A DNA stretch of 64,000 nt. It comes from Pirellulales bacterium (lineage in GTDB: Bacteria > Planctomycetota > Planctomycetia > Pirellulales > JANQPP01). The stretch covers positions 1 through 64,000 of the forward strand of contig JANQPP010000149.1 of the NCBI GenBank assembly GCA_028289405.1. Reading direction: 5' to 3'. Under the pieces are notes generated by a model that worked only from the letters and a program-made list of their open reading frames with translations, did no database searches and had not been told where the DNA came from. Both the position numbers and the translations under genes were made by a program. Shown piece by piece: positions 18,575 to 29,327 of this stretch. Positions within the stretch are counted from its first letter, which is position 1, and each line of letters begins with the position of its first letter.

Positions 18575-21500
18575 ATGCGCGCCAATTTTATTCCTCTTCG
18601 ACGGTTAGCCAAAGTTTCAGTTTGTCAGTACATCTGCTTTCTCTTCGTCTTCTGGGCATTCGCGACGGCTCTTACGTCATTTGTGTACGCCCAGCAGAAT
18701 GAGACTCCGGCCCCCGAAATCCCCACGCGCGAGCAGATCCAGGAATCGCAAAAAGCGCTGGAGGCAATCACCGATCTCGATGAGGCGTTGAAGAAATCCA
18801 CGGCGGATTTTTACGCCCGGGCTCTGCAAGAGCATGACAGCCTGCAAGCCTCCCAAAAAGCGATCGAGGCGCATCAAAAGCTGATCGATAACGCGGATCA
18901 GTTGATCGCGGAGAGTAAACAAAAAAGCGAAGCGCTTCCGGAGGAATTCACGCCGCCGACGCTTTCCGGTGCCACGTTGCAAGAACTGGAAAAGTTCCAA
19001 GCCACGGCGGAGGAAAAGTTCAAAACGCTGTCCGCCGAATTGGCCAAACTCGAGGCCGAACCGAAACGTCGGGCCACGCGCCGCACGGAAATCGGAGAGC
19101 AGATTGCGGAAGCCCAAGCCGAGCTCGAAAAGATCCACAAGGCGCTGCTGGACCCGCCGCCGCCAGATGAATCGGCCACGCTAACCGCCGCGCGCAGGAC
19201 CTATGAAACGGTTCGCCATGAAGCGCTCACGCAGAAAATTAGCTCCTTGGAAAAGGAACGGGCGAATTTCGAAGCCACCGACGAATTGGTGCAGATCGAT
19301 CTGGACAGCACCGCGAAGGAATTCGCGACGGCGGAACGCATCGCCAAATTTTGGCGGGACAAAGTCAATGAGCAACGCAAGCGGGAAGCGGACAAACAAG
19401 CCCGCCAGGCCAAACGGGATGCCACGCTCGCCATCCCGGAAGTGAGCGAACTGGCGGCCCTCAACACGGAACTTGCCGAGGAACGCCAACGCGTCGCGGC
19501 GCAAATCGCCGCCGCGGACGAGCACCTTGCCGAGAGCGAGGAAATTCGCGAAGCGGTAAAAGCGGGTTACGAGCAAACCAAGGAACGGGATGAAGCGGTC
19601 GGACTTTCACCCGCCATCGGACGCATTCTGCGTCAGCAGCGGGCAAAGCTGCCTCACGCCCGGCAATATGAGCGCAATATTCAGCAGCGGCAGGCCCAAC
19701 GCTCCGATGTCGCCTTCACGCAATACCGCTATGCCGACCGCCGCAACGAACTGGCCAACTTGAAGGAGCAGGCCGCGGAAGTTGTGCGGCAGCTCAATGT
19801 ACCGGCTACCGAGGAAATCGAAGCGGCAATTACCGAACAACTGGAAACCGAACGCGGGTATCTGGACGATCTCACCAAGGATTATCGGATTTATTCGGAA
19901 AAGCTCCTGGAACTGGATGTCATGGAGGAAGAGATTCTCCGCACGGTCCGCGAGTATGCCCAGTTTATTGACGAGCGCGTGTTATGGATTAGCAGCGCGG
20001 ATCTGCTCAGCGTCAGCAGCGTCCGACCCGGGCTGGACGCCGCCGCGCGGATCGTGAATCTCGGCAACTGGCAAGACGTGTGGCGGGTACTTACCGACGA
20101 TTTCCGGAGAACCCCACTCGTATGGTGCGCGTTTCTACTTGCCTTTGGCGCGCTCCTGTTTTTACAGGGCGGGGCACGAAGGCAGATCGATGCCCTGGGG
20201 CATGCCGCCGCGCGCCCCAGTTTTGCCGAGTTTTGGCCGACGATGAAGGCGCTGTTCTTCACGGTCGTGATCGCCATTCCGTGGCCCATCTTGCTCTGGT
20301 TCGTTTCTTGGCGGCTGGGCCAATTGACGACGATCTCTGAATTCACGCGCTCGGTCGCGGAAGGTTTGAATAGCCTGGCCAACCTATTTTTTCCTGTGGA
20401 AATGCTCCGTCAGATTTGCCGTCCGCACGGCGTCGCCGAATACCATTTCGGTTGGCCCAGCTCGGGGCTGAAGGTCGTCCGTCACCACACGCGTTTGCTG
20501 ATCTGGATCGGCATACCTCTCGTGTTGTTGGTGGTGTTCACCGAATCGCAGAACGTACAACCGTTGTGGAGCACTTCTCTAGGACGCGTGGCATTTATCT
20601 TGGGACAGATTTTGCTGGCGGACTACGCCTTTCGTATCCTGCGTATACGCGGCGGGGCACTCACGGAGGCATTGGCCTATCATCACGAAAGCTGGATCTA
20701 CCGCTTGCGGCGTTTTTGGTTGGCGATTGGAGTCGCGAGTCCCCTTGCGCTGGCGGTACTCGCCTTTATCGGCTACTACTTTACGGCGCAAGAACTGGCC
20801 GTGCGCATGTTCCACACGGTCTGCCTGGTGTTGGAACTGGTCGTGGTCGGTTCCATCTTCATGCGCTGGACCCTGATCAGTCGGCGTGCCCTGGCCCGTG
20901 AACAGGCCCGACAGCGGCGCGCCGCCATGCTGGAAGCGGCTGCCGCCTCGGAGGAGGGGACCCCGACACCGGTAGTGTCCGAGGAACCGGTTTACGATCT
21001 GGCGAAGATCAGCGATCAGACACGTCAACTGATCAGCACGGTCCTCATGGTCGTGGGCTTTTTGGCGGCGTGGTTCATTTGGGACGACGTTCTTCCCGCG
21101 CTGAGTATGTTTCGCGAAGTGTCGCTGGGGCCGCTACTTGTCGATTTGACGCTTGCCGATCTCGTGCTGGCGTTGGTCGTGGTGTTCGTCACTTTCATGG
21201 CCGCGCGGAATGTGCCTGGCTTGCTGGAACTGACGATCCTCAAGCACTTGCCACTCGACGCCGGCGCCCGGTACGCGACCTCCACCATCGCTCGTTACGT
21301 GATCGCGATTGTGGGCGTGGTCATCGTGGGAAGCGCGCTACATATCGACGGGAGCAGTATGCAATGGCTCGTCGCGGCCTTGGGCGTGGGCCTCGGGTTT
21401 GGGCTGCAAGAAATACTGGCCAATTTTGTGTCCGGGCTGATACTGCTGTTTGAGCGTCCGATTCGCGTGGGAGATATCGTGATTTTGGGTGACGTCACCG

Positions 21501-22003
21501 GTCAAGTCAGCCGCATTCGAATTCGCGCCACCACGATCCTTAACTGGGACGGGCAAGAACTGATCGTCCCCAACAAGGAACTGGTCACGGGCCGGCTGAT
21601 GAACTGGACCCTCAGTGATGCCAAAAACCGTATCGTGATCAACGTGGGCGTGGCTTATGGGTCCGACACGCAAAAGGTGACGGAATTGCTGCAAAAAGTT
21701 GCCGGAGAACACGAACTGATCCTCGCTGACCCGGCCCCCATCGTGACTTTTGAGGGGTTTGGAGACAGCACCCTCAATTTCGTGCTCCGCTGTTTCCTAC
21801 CGGACCTTTCGAACCGGCTAGGAACTATTCACGAATTACATACGCGAATCGACGCGGAGTTTCGCGCCGCGAACATCGAGATCGCCTTCCCGCAACGCGA
21901 TCTGCACATTCGCACCATTCCCCGGTCCATGGAAAAAATCGAGCAGCTTTCCAACAGAGCTTCGGAAATGGAGACCGAGGCTTGGAAGTCGCCGCTGAAT
22001 TGA
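18575..22003 (+). CDS. MscK-like mechanosensitive ion channel (MscS superfamily)
   Basis: Large channel of about 1142 residues that should open under membrane tension to release solutes after osmotic downshock. A signal peptide comes first (CFLFVFWAFATALTSFVYAQQ). Residues about 40-470 form a periplasmic, very Glu/Lys/Ala-rich coiled coil. From about residue 500 there are roughly ten membrane segments. The MscS core lies near residues 920-1050: the pore helix MQWLVAALGVGLGFGLQEI, then FVSGLILLFERPIRVGDIV and the beta domain (TTILNWDGQELIVPN). This resembles E. coli MscK (KefA), which also has a periplasmic extension. The ATG at 18575 follows GAAGAG; alternatives are 18548 and 18506. Confidence 0.93.
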   Translation: MRANFIPLRRLAKVSVCQYICFLFVFWAFATALTSFVYAQQNETPAPEIPTREQIQESQKALEAITDLDEALKKSTADFYARALQEHDSLQASQKAIEAHQKLIDNADQLIAESKQKSEALPEEFTPPTLSGATLQELEKFQATAEEKFKTLSAELAKLEAEPKRRATRRTEIGEQIAEAQAELEKIHKALLDPPPPDESATLTAARRTYETVRHEALTQKISSLEKERANFEATDELVQIDLDSTAKEFATAERIAKFWRDKVNEQRKREADKQARQAKRDATLAIPEVSELAALNTELAEERQRVAAQIAAADEHLAESEEIREAVKAGYEQTKERDEAVGLSPAIGRILRQQRAKLPHARQYERNIQQRQAQRSDVAFTQYRYADRRNELANLKEQAAEVVRQLNVPATEEIEAAITEQLETERGYLDDLTKDYRIYSEKLLELDVMEEEILRTVREYAQFIDERVLWISSADLLSVSSVRPGLDAAARIVNLGNWQDVWRVLTDDFRRTPLVWCAFLLAFGALLFLQGGARRQIDALGHAAARPSFAEFWPTMKALFFTVVIAIPWPILLWFVSWRLGQLTTISEFTRSVAEGLNSLANLFFPVEMLRQICRPHGVAEYHFGWPSSGLKVVRHHTRLLIWIGIPLVLLVVFTESQNVQPLWSTSLGRVAFILGQILLADYAFRILRIRGGALTEALAYHHESWIYRLRRFWLAIGVASPLALAVLAFIGYYFTAQELAVRMFHTVCLVLELVVVGSIFMRWTLISRRALAREQARQRRAAMLEAAAASEEGTPTPVVSEEPVYDLAKISDQTRQLISTVLMVVGFLAAWFIWDDVLPALSMFREVSLGPLLVDLTLADLVLALVVVFVTFMAARNVPGLLELTILKHLPLDAGARYATSTIARYVIAIVGVVIVGSALHIDGSSMQWLVAALGVGLGFGLQEILANFVSGLILLFERPIRVGDIVILGDVTGQVSRIRIRATTILNWDGQELIVPNKELVTGRLMNWTLSDAKNRIVINVGVAYGSDTQKVTELLQKVAGEHELILADPAPIVTFEGFGDSTLNFVLRCFLPDLSNRLGTIHELHTRIDAEFRAANIEIAFPQRDLHIRTIPRSMEKIEQLSNRASEMETEAWKSPLN

Positions 22004-22028
22004 ACCGCGGCGCGCGTGGGAACGAACT

Positions 22029-22841
22029 TCACGAAACTGCCTCGTTACCGGTCAGATCCGCCGCCAAAAAATCGCGGGTTGCCACGGCGAATTCGCGGGG
22101 CCGCTCAAAAGGGAGCATGTGCCCGCAATTCTCGAACGTAACGAGTTTGGCATGCGGCAAGTGTTCGGCCAAATACTCGCCATGAGCGAGTGGAATCAAG
22201 CGGTCCTCTCGCCCCCACAGAACCAACGTGGGGCAGCCGATGCGGTGCAAGTGACCCGGAAGTCTTGGATTGTGCAGGTAAGGATTCCAGCCGACGCGTG
22301 CGGTGGCTTCTCGGGCGCGGAGCCACATCAGCATTCGCGTGTCTTCGTAGGAATCTGGTACGACCCAAGAAACCCCCTCACATTCGGCATTAAAGAACAA
22401 CAGCTTCTTCGTGTTTTGCAGGTCATCAATGAATAGCTCCGCCATGGGAGCGTCCGGCAAGCGAATTCCGGCCGCGTCCGCTAGGACAAGCCGGCTGATC
22501 ATTTCCGGACGGATCACGGCGAGTTCCATGGCAAGCCAAGCTCCCAGCGAAAAGCCTGCCACGGGGACGTTCGCCAGACCTAACATTTTGAGCAGGTCCA
22601 CATAGTGCCAGACGAGGTCCTGCATGTCCTGGATCTGGTCGAGTCCTTCGGAAAGGACAAAACCCGGGTGAGCCGGTACGTATACGGTGTGGTTTTCCGC
22701 CAAAACTTCATGAAACGGTAGCCAATCCGCCTCGCCCGCGGCGCTGTGCAAATACAACAGCGGCGGACCGCTCCCGCCGACCGTCAATTGCGTTTTTTTT
22801 CCGGCGACGTCGAGGAAGCGAGTTTCAGCGGTGATCGGCAT
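22029..22841 (-). CDS. Alpha/beta hydrolase
   Basis: Hydrolase of 270 residues with the usual fold marks. An oxyanion region is PLLYLHSAAGEADW, the nucleophile elbow is VAGFSLGAWLA (GFSLG, Ser near residue 96), an Asp lies in LVLWGREDRLIP, and the catalytic His is in FENCGHMLPFERP. The length and the lid region (VPDSYEDTRMLMWLRAREAT) match carboxylesterase/C-C hydrolases of aromatic breakdown but do not fix a substrate. It starts 39 bases after the flavin monooxygenase gene on the same strand, so the two are almost certainly one operon. Confidence 0.85.
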   Translation of the reverse strand: MPITAETRFLDVAGKKTQLTVGGSGPPLLYLHSAAGEADWLPFHEVLAENHTVYVPAHPGFVLSEGLDQIQDMQDLVWHYVDLLKMLGLANVPVAGFSLGAWLAMELAVIRPEMISRLVLADAAGIRLPDAPMAELFIDDLQNTKKLLFFNAECEGVSWVVPDSYEDTRMLMWLRAREATARVGWNPYLHNPRLPGHLHRIGCPTLVLWGREDRLIPLAHGEYLAEHLPHAKLVTFENCGHMLPFERPREFAVATRDFLAADLTGNEAVS

Positions 22842-22880
22842 GGCGGTGAGGATAGGTAAAAAGCTCTTGCAGCACGATGT

Positions 22881-24038
22881 TCAGTTCGTGTTCATGACGG
22901 GGCGAACCGAGGAACGCAATTCGGGCAGGACCTGTTCCGCGAACAGGGTCATGTTTTTTCGCGTGAGGTCCTCGGGCAACGTTCCCAGTTGGAATAGCCC
23001 GAGGATGTTGCCCACGCCCAGTTGCCCAATACAGTCGGCCATTTGGTCCCGCACCGTGGCGGGGCTGCCCACGATGGCATATTTTCCTTCCTCGATTTCG
23101 CGCCGCGTTTCCACGTTGCCCAAGAAGCGGTCGAGCGCTCGATTGATTCGAGCCAGGGAACGGGCACTAGTGTAACCGGGAGGAAAAATCACTAGTCCTT
23201 TGAGGAGGTTATTCACGAAATACCACAAGTGGGCTTCGTACTCGGCCCATGCCTGCTCATCGGTCTCGGCGACATAGATCGGCACGAGCCATCCCATTTG
23301 CTCCTCGTTGGCGGTGTAGCCCTGCTTTTGGCATGCCTCTCGGAAAGAATCGAAATTCCGTTTGAAAAAATCGAAGTGGAAATAAGGGATGCCCATGTAG
23401 GCGAACCGCCGCTCAGCCACCATGTCGATGGTTTCTTGGCTACCGGCGCCGGGCACCCAAACGGGCGGATGCGGTTTCTGCAGCGGCACCGGCCAAGGAT
23501 TCACGTACTTCAGCTTCCAGTGCTGCCCGTAGTGTTCAAAGGGACCCGGCCGCGTCCAAGCCTCCAGCACCAAGTCGAGCGCCTCGTTGTACATACTCCG
23601 AGCATGCGTGGGATTCACGCTAAAGCTGTAATACTCGGGTCCGCCGCCCACGACCATCCCGGCGATCAGTCGCCCGCCGCTGATCACGTCGATCATGGCG
23701 AATTCCTCGGCGACCCGTGTGGGCGGATTGTAGAAGGGCAGCGCGTTGCCGATCACGGCGATTTTGATCCGCTCGGTTTGCCGCGCCAGAATCGCCGCCA
23801 TGAGATTCGGGCTGGGCATATTACCGTAGGCGTTTTGATGGTGTTCGTTCACGCACACGCCATCGAAGCCCAATTCTTCCGCCAGGACGAGCTCGTCCAA
23901 ATACCGATTGTAAAGCTCGTTCCCGTGTGCCGGGTCATACAGAGAATTCGGCACCCAGGTCCAAGCGGACTCATGATGCTGGCCAAAATCGTGTGGCAAG
24001 CGGTCCCAGGGCATCAAATGAAATGCGAAGAATTTCAT
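22881..24038 (-). CDS. LLM-class flavin-dependent oxidoreductase (luciferase-like)
   Basis: Luciferase-like monooxygenase of about 385 residues with the TIM-barrel pattern: MKFFAFHLMPW at the start, FDGVCVNEHHQNAYG, VAEEFAMIDVISGGRLIAG near residue 110 and a later GSPATVRDQM. These proteins use reduced FMN and oxygen, or F420 in some branches, on long-chain or heterocyclic substrates. The cofactor and substrate are not clear here. The α/β-hydrolase partner follows immediately, a pairing seen in catabolic clusters where a monooxygenase product is then cleaved. The ATG at 24038 begins the conserved first strand, and the frame upstream to 24161 lacks family-like residues. Confidence 0.88.
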   Translation of the reverse strand: MKFFAFHLMPWDRLPHDFGQHHESAWTWVPNSLYDPAHGNELYNRYLDELVLAEELGFDGVCVNEHHQNAYGNMPSPNLMAAILARQTERIKIAVIGNALPFYNPPTRVAEEFAMIDVISGGRLIAGMVVGGGPEYYSFSVNPTHARSMYNEALDLVLEAWTRPGPFEHYGQHWKLKYVNPWPVPLQKPHPPVWVPGAGSQETIDMVAERRFAYMGIPYFHFDFFKRNFDSFREACQKQGYTANEEQMGWLVPIYVAETDEQAWAEYEAHLWYFVNNLLKGLVIFPPGYTSARSLARINRALDRFLGNVETRREIEEGKYAIVGSPATVRDQMADCIGQLGVGNILGLFQLGTLPEDLTRKNMTLFAEQVLPELRSSVRPVMNTN

Positions 24039-24386
24039 GACCGAATGGCCTTCGTCAACGGCAATGAAGAGTGGGTCTGGTAGATCTTTCTCTCCAAGTC
24101 TGCCAAACCGCCCAATTGCGCACAAGTGCTCGCCATTTAGCACATTTCCAAGAGCCAACACGGTCCAACAGGATTTCCGTGATTCCTCTAAGATGGGAAA
24201 AATAGCAGCTGCGTCTGATATTCATTCAACAAAAGGCCACCTCTGCACTGGTCATGACTTTTCCAGCTTCCTGGGCAACGGAAGAAAAACCGGGTTACAA
24301 TGAATGTACAAAGCAGGCAAATGGGGCATTCATGTCCATGGGTTCTAGTGATCCCAGAGTGAGATAGCCAAAGGAGAAGCAACGCC
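24039..24386. other. Divergent intergenic region
   Basis: About 350 bases between the monooxygenase operon and the transglutaminase gene. No gene and no clear promoter or hairpin was recognised. AAGGAG of the transglutaminase lies at its right edge. Confidence 0.5.
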
Positions 24387-25358
24387 GTGCGGACCTACAG
24401 ACTATGTATCGGCTGGATGGCCGTGATGACGTTTTCCACGGTGGGCTACTCTGAAGAGGCAGTGATTTCTTCTTCTGCCGGGCCTCAACTTGACCAGGAG
24501 CTTGTGCATCGCGTGAAGGTGGGGATCGTCGTGGAAGCCAGTCACGGCCCCTGCGGCAGCGTGTACGGTACCACCCCGCTGCCGCTCGATTGGCCCGAGC
24601 AGGAAGTGAGAATCCTTGACGAGGATTTCTCACCCCAGGTGGAAGTGGCCTATCGCATGACCACCGATACCGTGCGGGAAATGGTGATCCGCATCCCCGA
24701 ATTGGGAGGAGGGCAGGAAGCCCACGCACTGGTCACGTTGGAAGTTCGCCGCCGCACGATTCTTGCGCCGGAAGACAAAGACCGCTACACGCTCCCCGAC
24801 CGCCGCCGCCTTCCGCGAGAGATTGCCGCGTACCTGTCACCGAGCCCTTACATCGAGTCCCGTAGCGGACGGATTCGCAAACTGGCCAAGGAATCCATCG
24901 AGGGAATCGAAGACCCTTGGGGCCAGGCGGAGGCCATGTACGACAAAGCCAGGGACTTGGTGGAATACAAGAACGGCCCGTTGAAAGGCGCCTTGAAGGC
25001 ACTGCGTGATGGCTATGGTGATTGCGAAGAGCTGACTTCGCTGTTCATTGCCATGTGCCGCTCGCAGGGCATTCCCGCCCGGACGGTGTGGGTGCCGGGC
25101 CACTGCTACGCCGAGTTCTATCTGCAAGACGAAGAGGGCCGAGGGCATTGGTTTCCCTGCCAGCCAGCGGGAACACGCTCTTTTGGAGGCATCTCGGAAA
25201 TCCGCCCCATCCTGCAAAAAGGGGACAATTTCGTGCTGCCTGGACGGAAAAAGCCGCAACGCTACGTTGCCGAATATCTCAAGGGGACGAAAGTCCGAGG
25301 GGCCACCAAACCCAACATCAAATTTGTGCGCGACGTGGAGCTAGGTGGGCCAAGCTAA
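24387..25358 (+). CDS. Secreted transglutaminase-like domain protein
   Basis: Exported protein of 323 residues. A short N-terminal hydrophobic stretch (CIGWMAVMTFSTVGYS) looks like a signal peptide. The transglutaminase-core pattern is clear: DGYGDCEELTSLFIAMCRSQ with the nucleophile Cys at about 213, and VWVPGHCYAEF with the His at about 239. The position of the third catalytic residue is occupied by HWFPCQPAG, where most members have Asp or Asn, so it may work with an altered triad. Bacterial members are often proteases or peptide-handling enzymes rather than crosslinkers. GTG is the start, preceded by AAGGAG at about 9 bases. It is convergent with a glycosyltransferase. Confidence 0.85.
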   Translation: MRTYRLCIGWMAVMTFSTVGYSEEAVISSSAGPQLDQELVHRVKVGIVVEASHGPCGSVYGTTPLPLDWPEQEVRILDEDFSPQVEVAYRMTTDTVREMVIRIPELGGGQEAHALVTLEVRRRTILAPEDKDRYTLPDRRRLPREIAAYLSPSPYIESRSGRIRKLAKESIEGIEDPWGQAEAMYDKARDLVEYKNGPLKGALKALRDGYGDCEELTSLFIAMCRSQGIPARTVWVPGHCYAEFYLQDEEGRGHWFPCQPAGTRSFGGISEIRPILQKGDNFVLPGRKKPQRYVAEYLKGTKVRGATKPNIKFVRDVELGGPS

Positions 25359-25384
25359 ATCGCCAGCATCTTCGGTTTGATTTC

Positions 25385-26521
25385 CTAACTCCGCGTCTCA
25401 ACGGCCAAAGCTTCTTCGTAGAGCGATTCGTACGCTCTTACCATCGCTTCGATTTGAAAGTGAGATTCCACTCGCTGCCGATTTCGCCGTCCCAACTCCA
25501 CTCTCAATTGCGGGTCGCCGGAGATTGTCGTCACGCTTTCCATGAAGGCGTCCACATCTTCCGCCGGCACGATTTGCGGATCCGCGTCATCGCCGACAAC
25601 CTCTCGTACTCCCTCCACATCGAACGCCACGAACGGCAGCCGTGCGGCCATCGCTTCCAGCAGCACATTGGGCATGCCCTCCCAGCGTGACGGCAAGACC
25701 AGCAATCGCGAGGCGGCGAGCAAGGCGGGGACCTCTTGCTGAAAACCGAGCAGATGCACGCGCGGCCCCAAATCTGGATCGGCTTTATGCTGCTCGATGT
25801 TCCCACGCAGCGGCCCCTGTCCGGCAATCAGAAAATGCACCTCGGGCAAACGCTCCGCCAGTAAGGGCAGCATTTTGGCCAAAAGGTCCGTTCCTTTTTG
25901 TGGATCCAAGCGGCCCACGTAGGCAATGCACGGCGCGCCTGGTGGAATCCCCCAACCACCAAGATCGAGTGGATTCGGCGATGCGTAATTTGCCAAGTCA
26001 ATTCCGTTGGGGATGACAGTGGTCCGGTCACCAGGAAAGCCCGTCCGCTGGCAAAAGTCGCGCGCCACGGCTTGGCTCACGCAGACGTGCCGCGTCACCC
26101 AGGGATCGAGCCGCTTTATGATCCGCTGATAGTGTTGGCCTCTGCGTTCGGCCACGCGGATGCCGGTGTAAATTCGCCGAATACCTGCCGCACGAGCCGC
26201 TAGGGTCCCCAAGGCGTTGGCATGGAACAAAAAGCTCTGGAAGATCTCGGGCCGCTGTTTCTTGAGAAGCCGAGACAAACGGAAGAATACCGCCGGCGCT
26301 TGCACTCGACGCCGTCCGTCCAAAAAACACGTTTCGACGCCGGCGGCCTCCAACCGCTCGACGAGCAAGGTTTGATTTGGCCGGGGAGCCAAACAATAGA
26401 CGCGAGGCGAGAACCGCACCCGGTCCAAACGCGTGGCCAGTTCCACTAGCGCCCGCTCGGCACCGCCGACCTCCAGTTCAGTGATGCAAAAGGCAATGGT
26501 GATGGGCATGTCGGGCGTCAT
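25385..26521 (-). CDS. Glycosyltransferase family 4
   Basis: GT-B glycosyltransferase of 378 residues. It begins ITIAFCITELEVGGAERAL, the 'GGAE/GGAER' donor-side motif of GT4 enzymes. The C-terminal half holds CIAYVGRLDPQKGTDLLAKM and VLPSRWEGMPNVLLEAMAA, the EX7E-type nucleotide-sugar binding pattern. It should transfer a sugar from a nucleotide donor to an envelope or exopolysaccharide acceptor. Neither donor nor acceptor can be read from context: the neighbours are a transglutaminase and comB. It is divergent from comB. Confidence 0.88.
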   Translation of the reverse strand: MTPDMPITIAFCITELEVGGAERALVELATRLDRVRFSPRVYCLAPRPNQTLLVERLEAAGVETCFLDGRRRVQAPAVFFRLSRLLKKQRPEIFQSFLFHANALGTLAARAAGIRRIYTGIRVAERRGQHYQRIIKRLDPWVTRHVCVSQAVARDFCQRTGFPGDRTTVIPNGIDLANYASPNPLDLGGWGIPPGAPCIAYVGRLDPQKGTDLLAKMLPLLAERLPEVHFLIAGQGPLRGNIEQHKADPDLGPRVHLLGFQQEVPALLAASRLLVLPSRWEGMPNVLLEAMAARLPFVAFDVEGVREVVGDDADPQIVPAEDVDAFMESVTTISGDPQLRVELGRRNRQRVESHFQIEAMVRAYESLYEEALAVETRS

Positions 26522-26690
26522 GTTGCGGTATTACAAACAACAAATCAAAGCATGGCGATCTCGACGTGATTCTTGTTCCGCATCGTAGCGGAGATGGACG
26601 ATTCAGGTTAAGGTTTCCCGAGAAATTGAAAATTGGCTTCCAACCCGCGACCGATCGCGGAATGACGACATCGCTTTCGAAGTCCACGCC

Positions 26691-27473
26691 ATGGTCAAAG
26701 AAATCCGTGTGCATCTGCTCCCTCCCACCCCCGAGATGCTGCGTGGCCGCGTCGCGGTGTTGATCGACGTTTTGCGAGCTACCACGGTGATGGTTCAGGC
26801 CCTGGATTCCGGTGCGAAATGGATTATTCCCTGTCTCGAAATCGAGGAAGCCCGAGATAAAGCGGACTGTTTGAAGGTGAATGTTTTGCTCTCGGGAGAA
26901 CGGGAAGGACTGCCCATACCCAGGTTCGATCTGGGAAACTCTCCGGACGATTTTGACTCCGCGACGGTCAAAGATCGGGGTTTGATCATGACCACGACCA
27001 ATGGCACCAAAGCGTTACTTGCCGCCTATGAAGCAGAACACGTTTTCGTGGCGGCCTTCGTGAACGCCTTAGCCGTCGTGGAACGCTTGTCTGGCGAGGA
27101 CCATGCCGAAATCGTATGCGCGGGCACGGATGGACTTGTTTCCTGGGAAGACACGCTGCTGGCCGGCTGGATCACGGTTTCTTTACGGCGGCGCTGGCAA
27201 GCCCAGGACGAGATCCGAGTGAACGACGCAGCTCTGCTCGCCCAGTCGGCTGCCCAGTCGTGTGGTTTGTTACCAAGCAGCGGTAGCGACACGACGACCT
27301 CGGACAAACACGAATTGATTATGGCATTAGTCGCGGCATTGAAAACGGGACGCGGAGGCCAGCGTCTACGGGACATCGGGCTGGAGGCGGATATCGAGGC
27401 CGCCGCGCGATGGAATCGCTTCTCCATCGTGCCCGAATGGGAACCCACCGCGGGCCAAATTCGTTTGCCGTAG
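26691..27473 (+). CDS. comB: 2-phosphosulfolactate phosphatase
   Basis: Mg-dependent phosphatase that removes phosphate from 2-phosphosulfolactate, the second step of coenzyme M and sulfolactate synthesis in archaea and some bacteria. The protein has 260 residues and shows the ComB pattern: VAVLIDVLRATTVMVQALDSG, GEREGLPIPRFDLGNSP, MTTTNGTKALLA and AFVNALAVVERLS. Bacterial planctomycete ComB proteins are known, but the rest of coenzyme M synthesis is generally absent, so the physiological substrate may be another phosphosulfonate or acid. No comA is adjacent. It is followed 120 bases later by glyQS on the same strand. Confidence 0.88.
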   Translation: MVKEIRVHLLPPTPEMLRGRVAVLIDVLRATTVMVQALDSGAKWIIPCLEIEEARDKADCLKVNVLLSGEREGLPIPRFDLGNSPDDFDSATVKDRGLIMTTTNGTKALLAAYEAEHVFVAAFVNALAVVERLSGEDHAEIVCAGTDGLVSWEDTLLAGWITVSLRRRWQAQDEIRVNDAALLAQSAAQSCGLLPSSGSDTTTSDKHELIMALVAALKTGRGGQRLRDIGLEADIEAAARWNRFSIVPEWEPTAGQIRLP

Positions 27474-27593
27474 ATGTTACTATTCCCAACGTCGTTATCC
27501 AGAGACATTGCCTTCGGATACGCTACTTGACAACATGGAGCACGGCCTTACCCTCCGTAGTTTCCCCACGCCTGACCCAGGAGAATGTGTGAC

Positions 27594-29237
<1,644 letters not shown>

Positions 29238-29327
29238 CGGCCACGGTCACGCTGACTTCTTCCCACAGAAGGACCTTGAACTTTCCCCCCTCAAAATGGA
29301 TTTGCATCGAGCAGGAAACACAATCGC

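Noticed and set aside
23229-24083. 284-residue plus-strand frame
   Set aside because: Antisense shadow of the flavin monooxygenase gene, without protein-like features.
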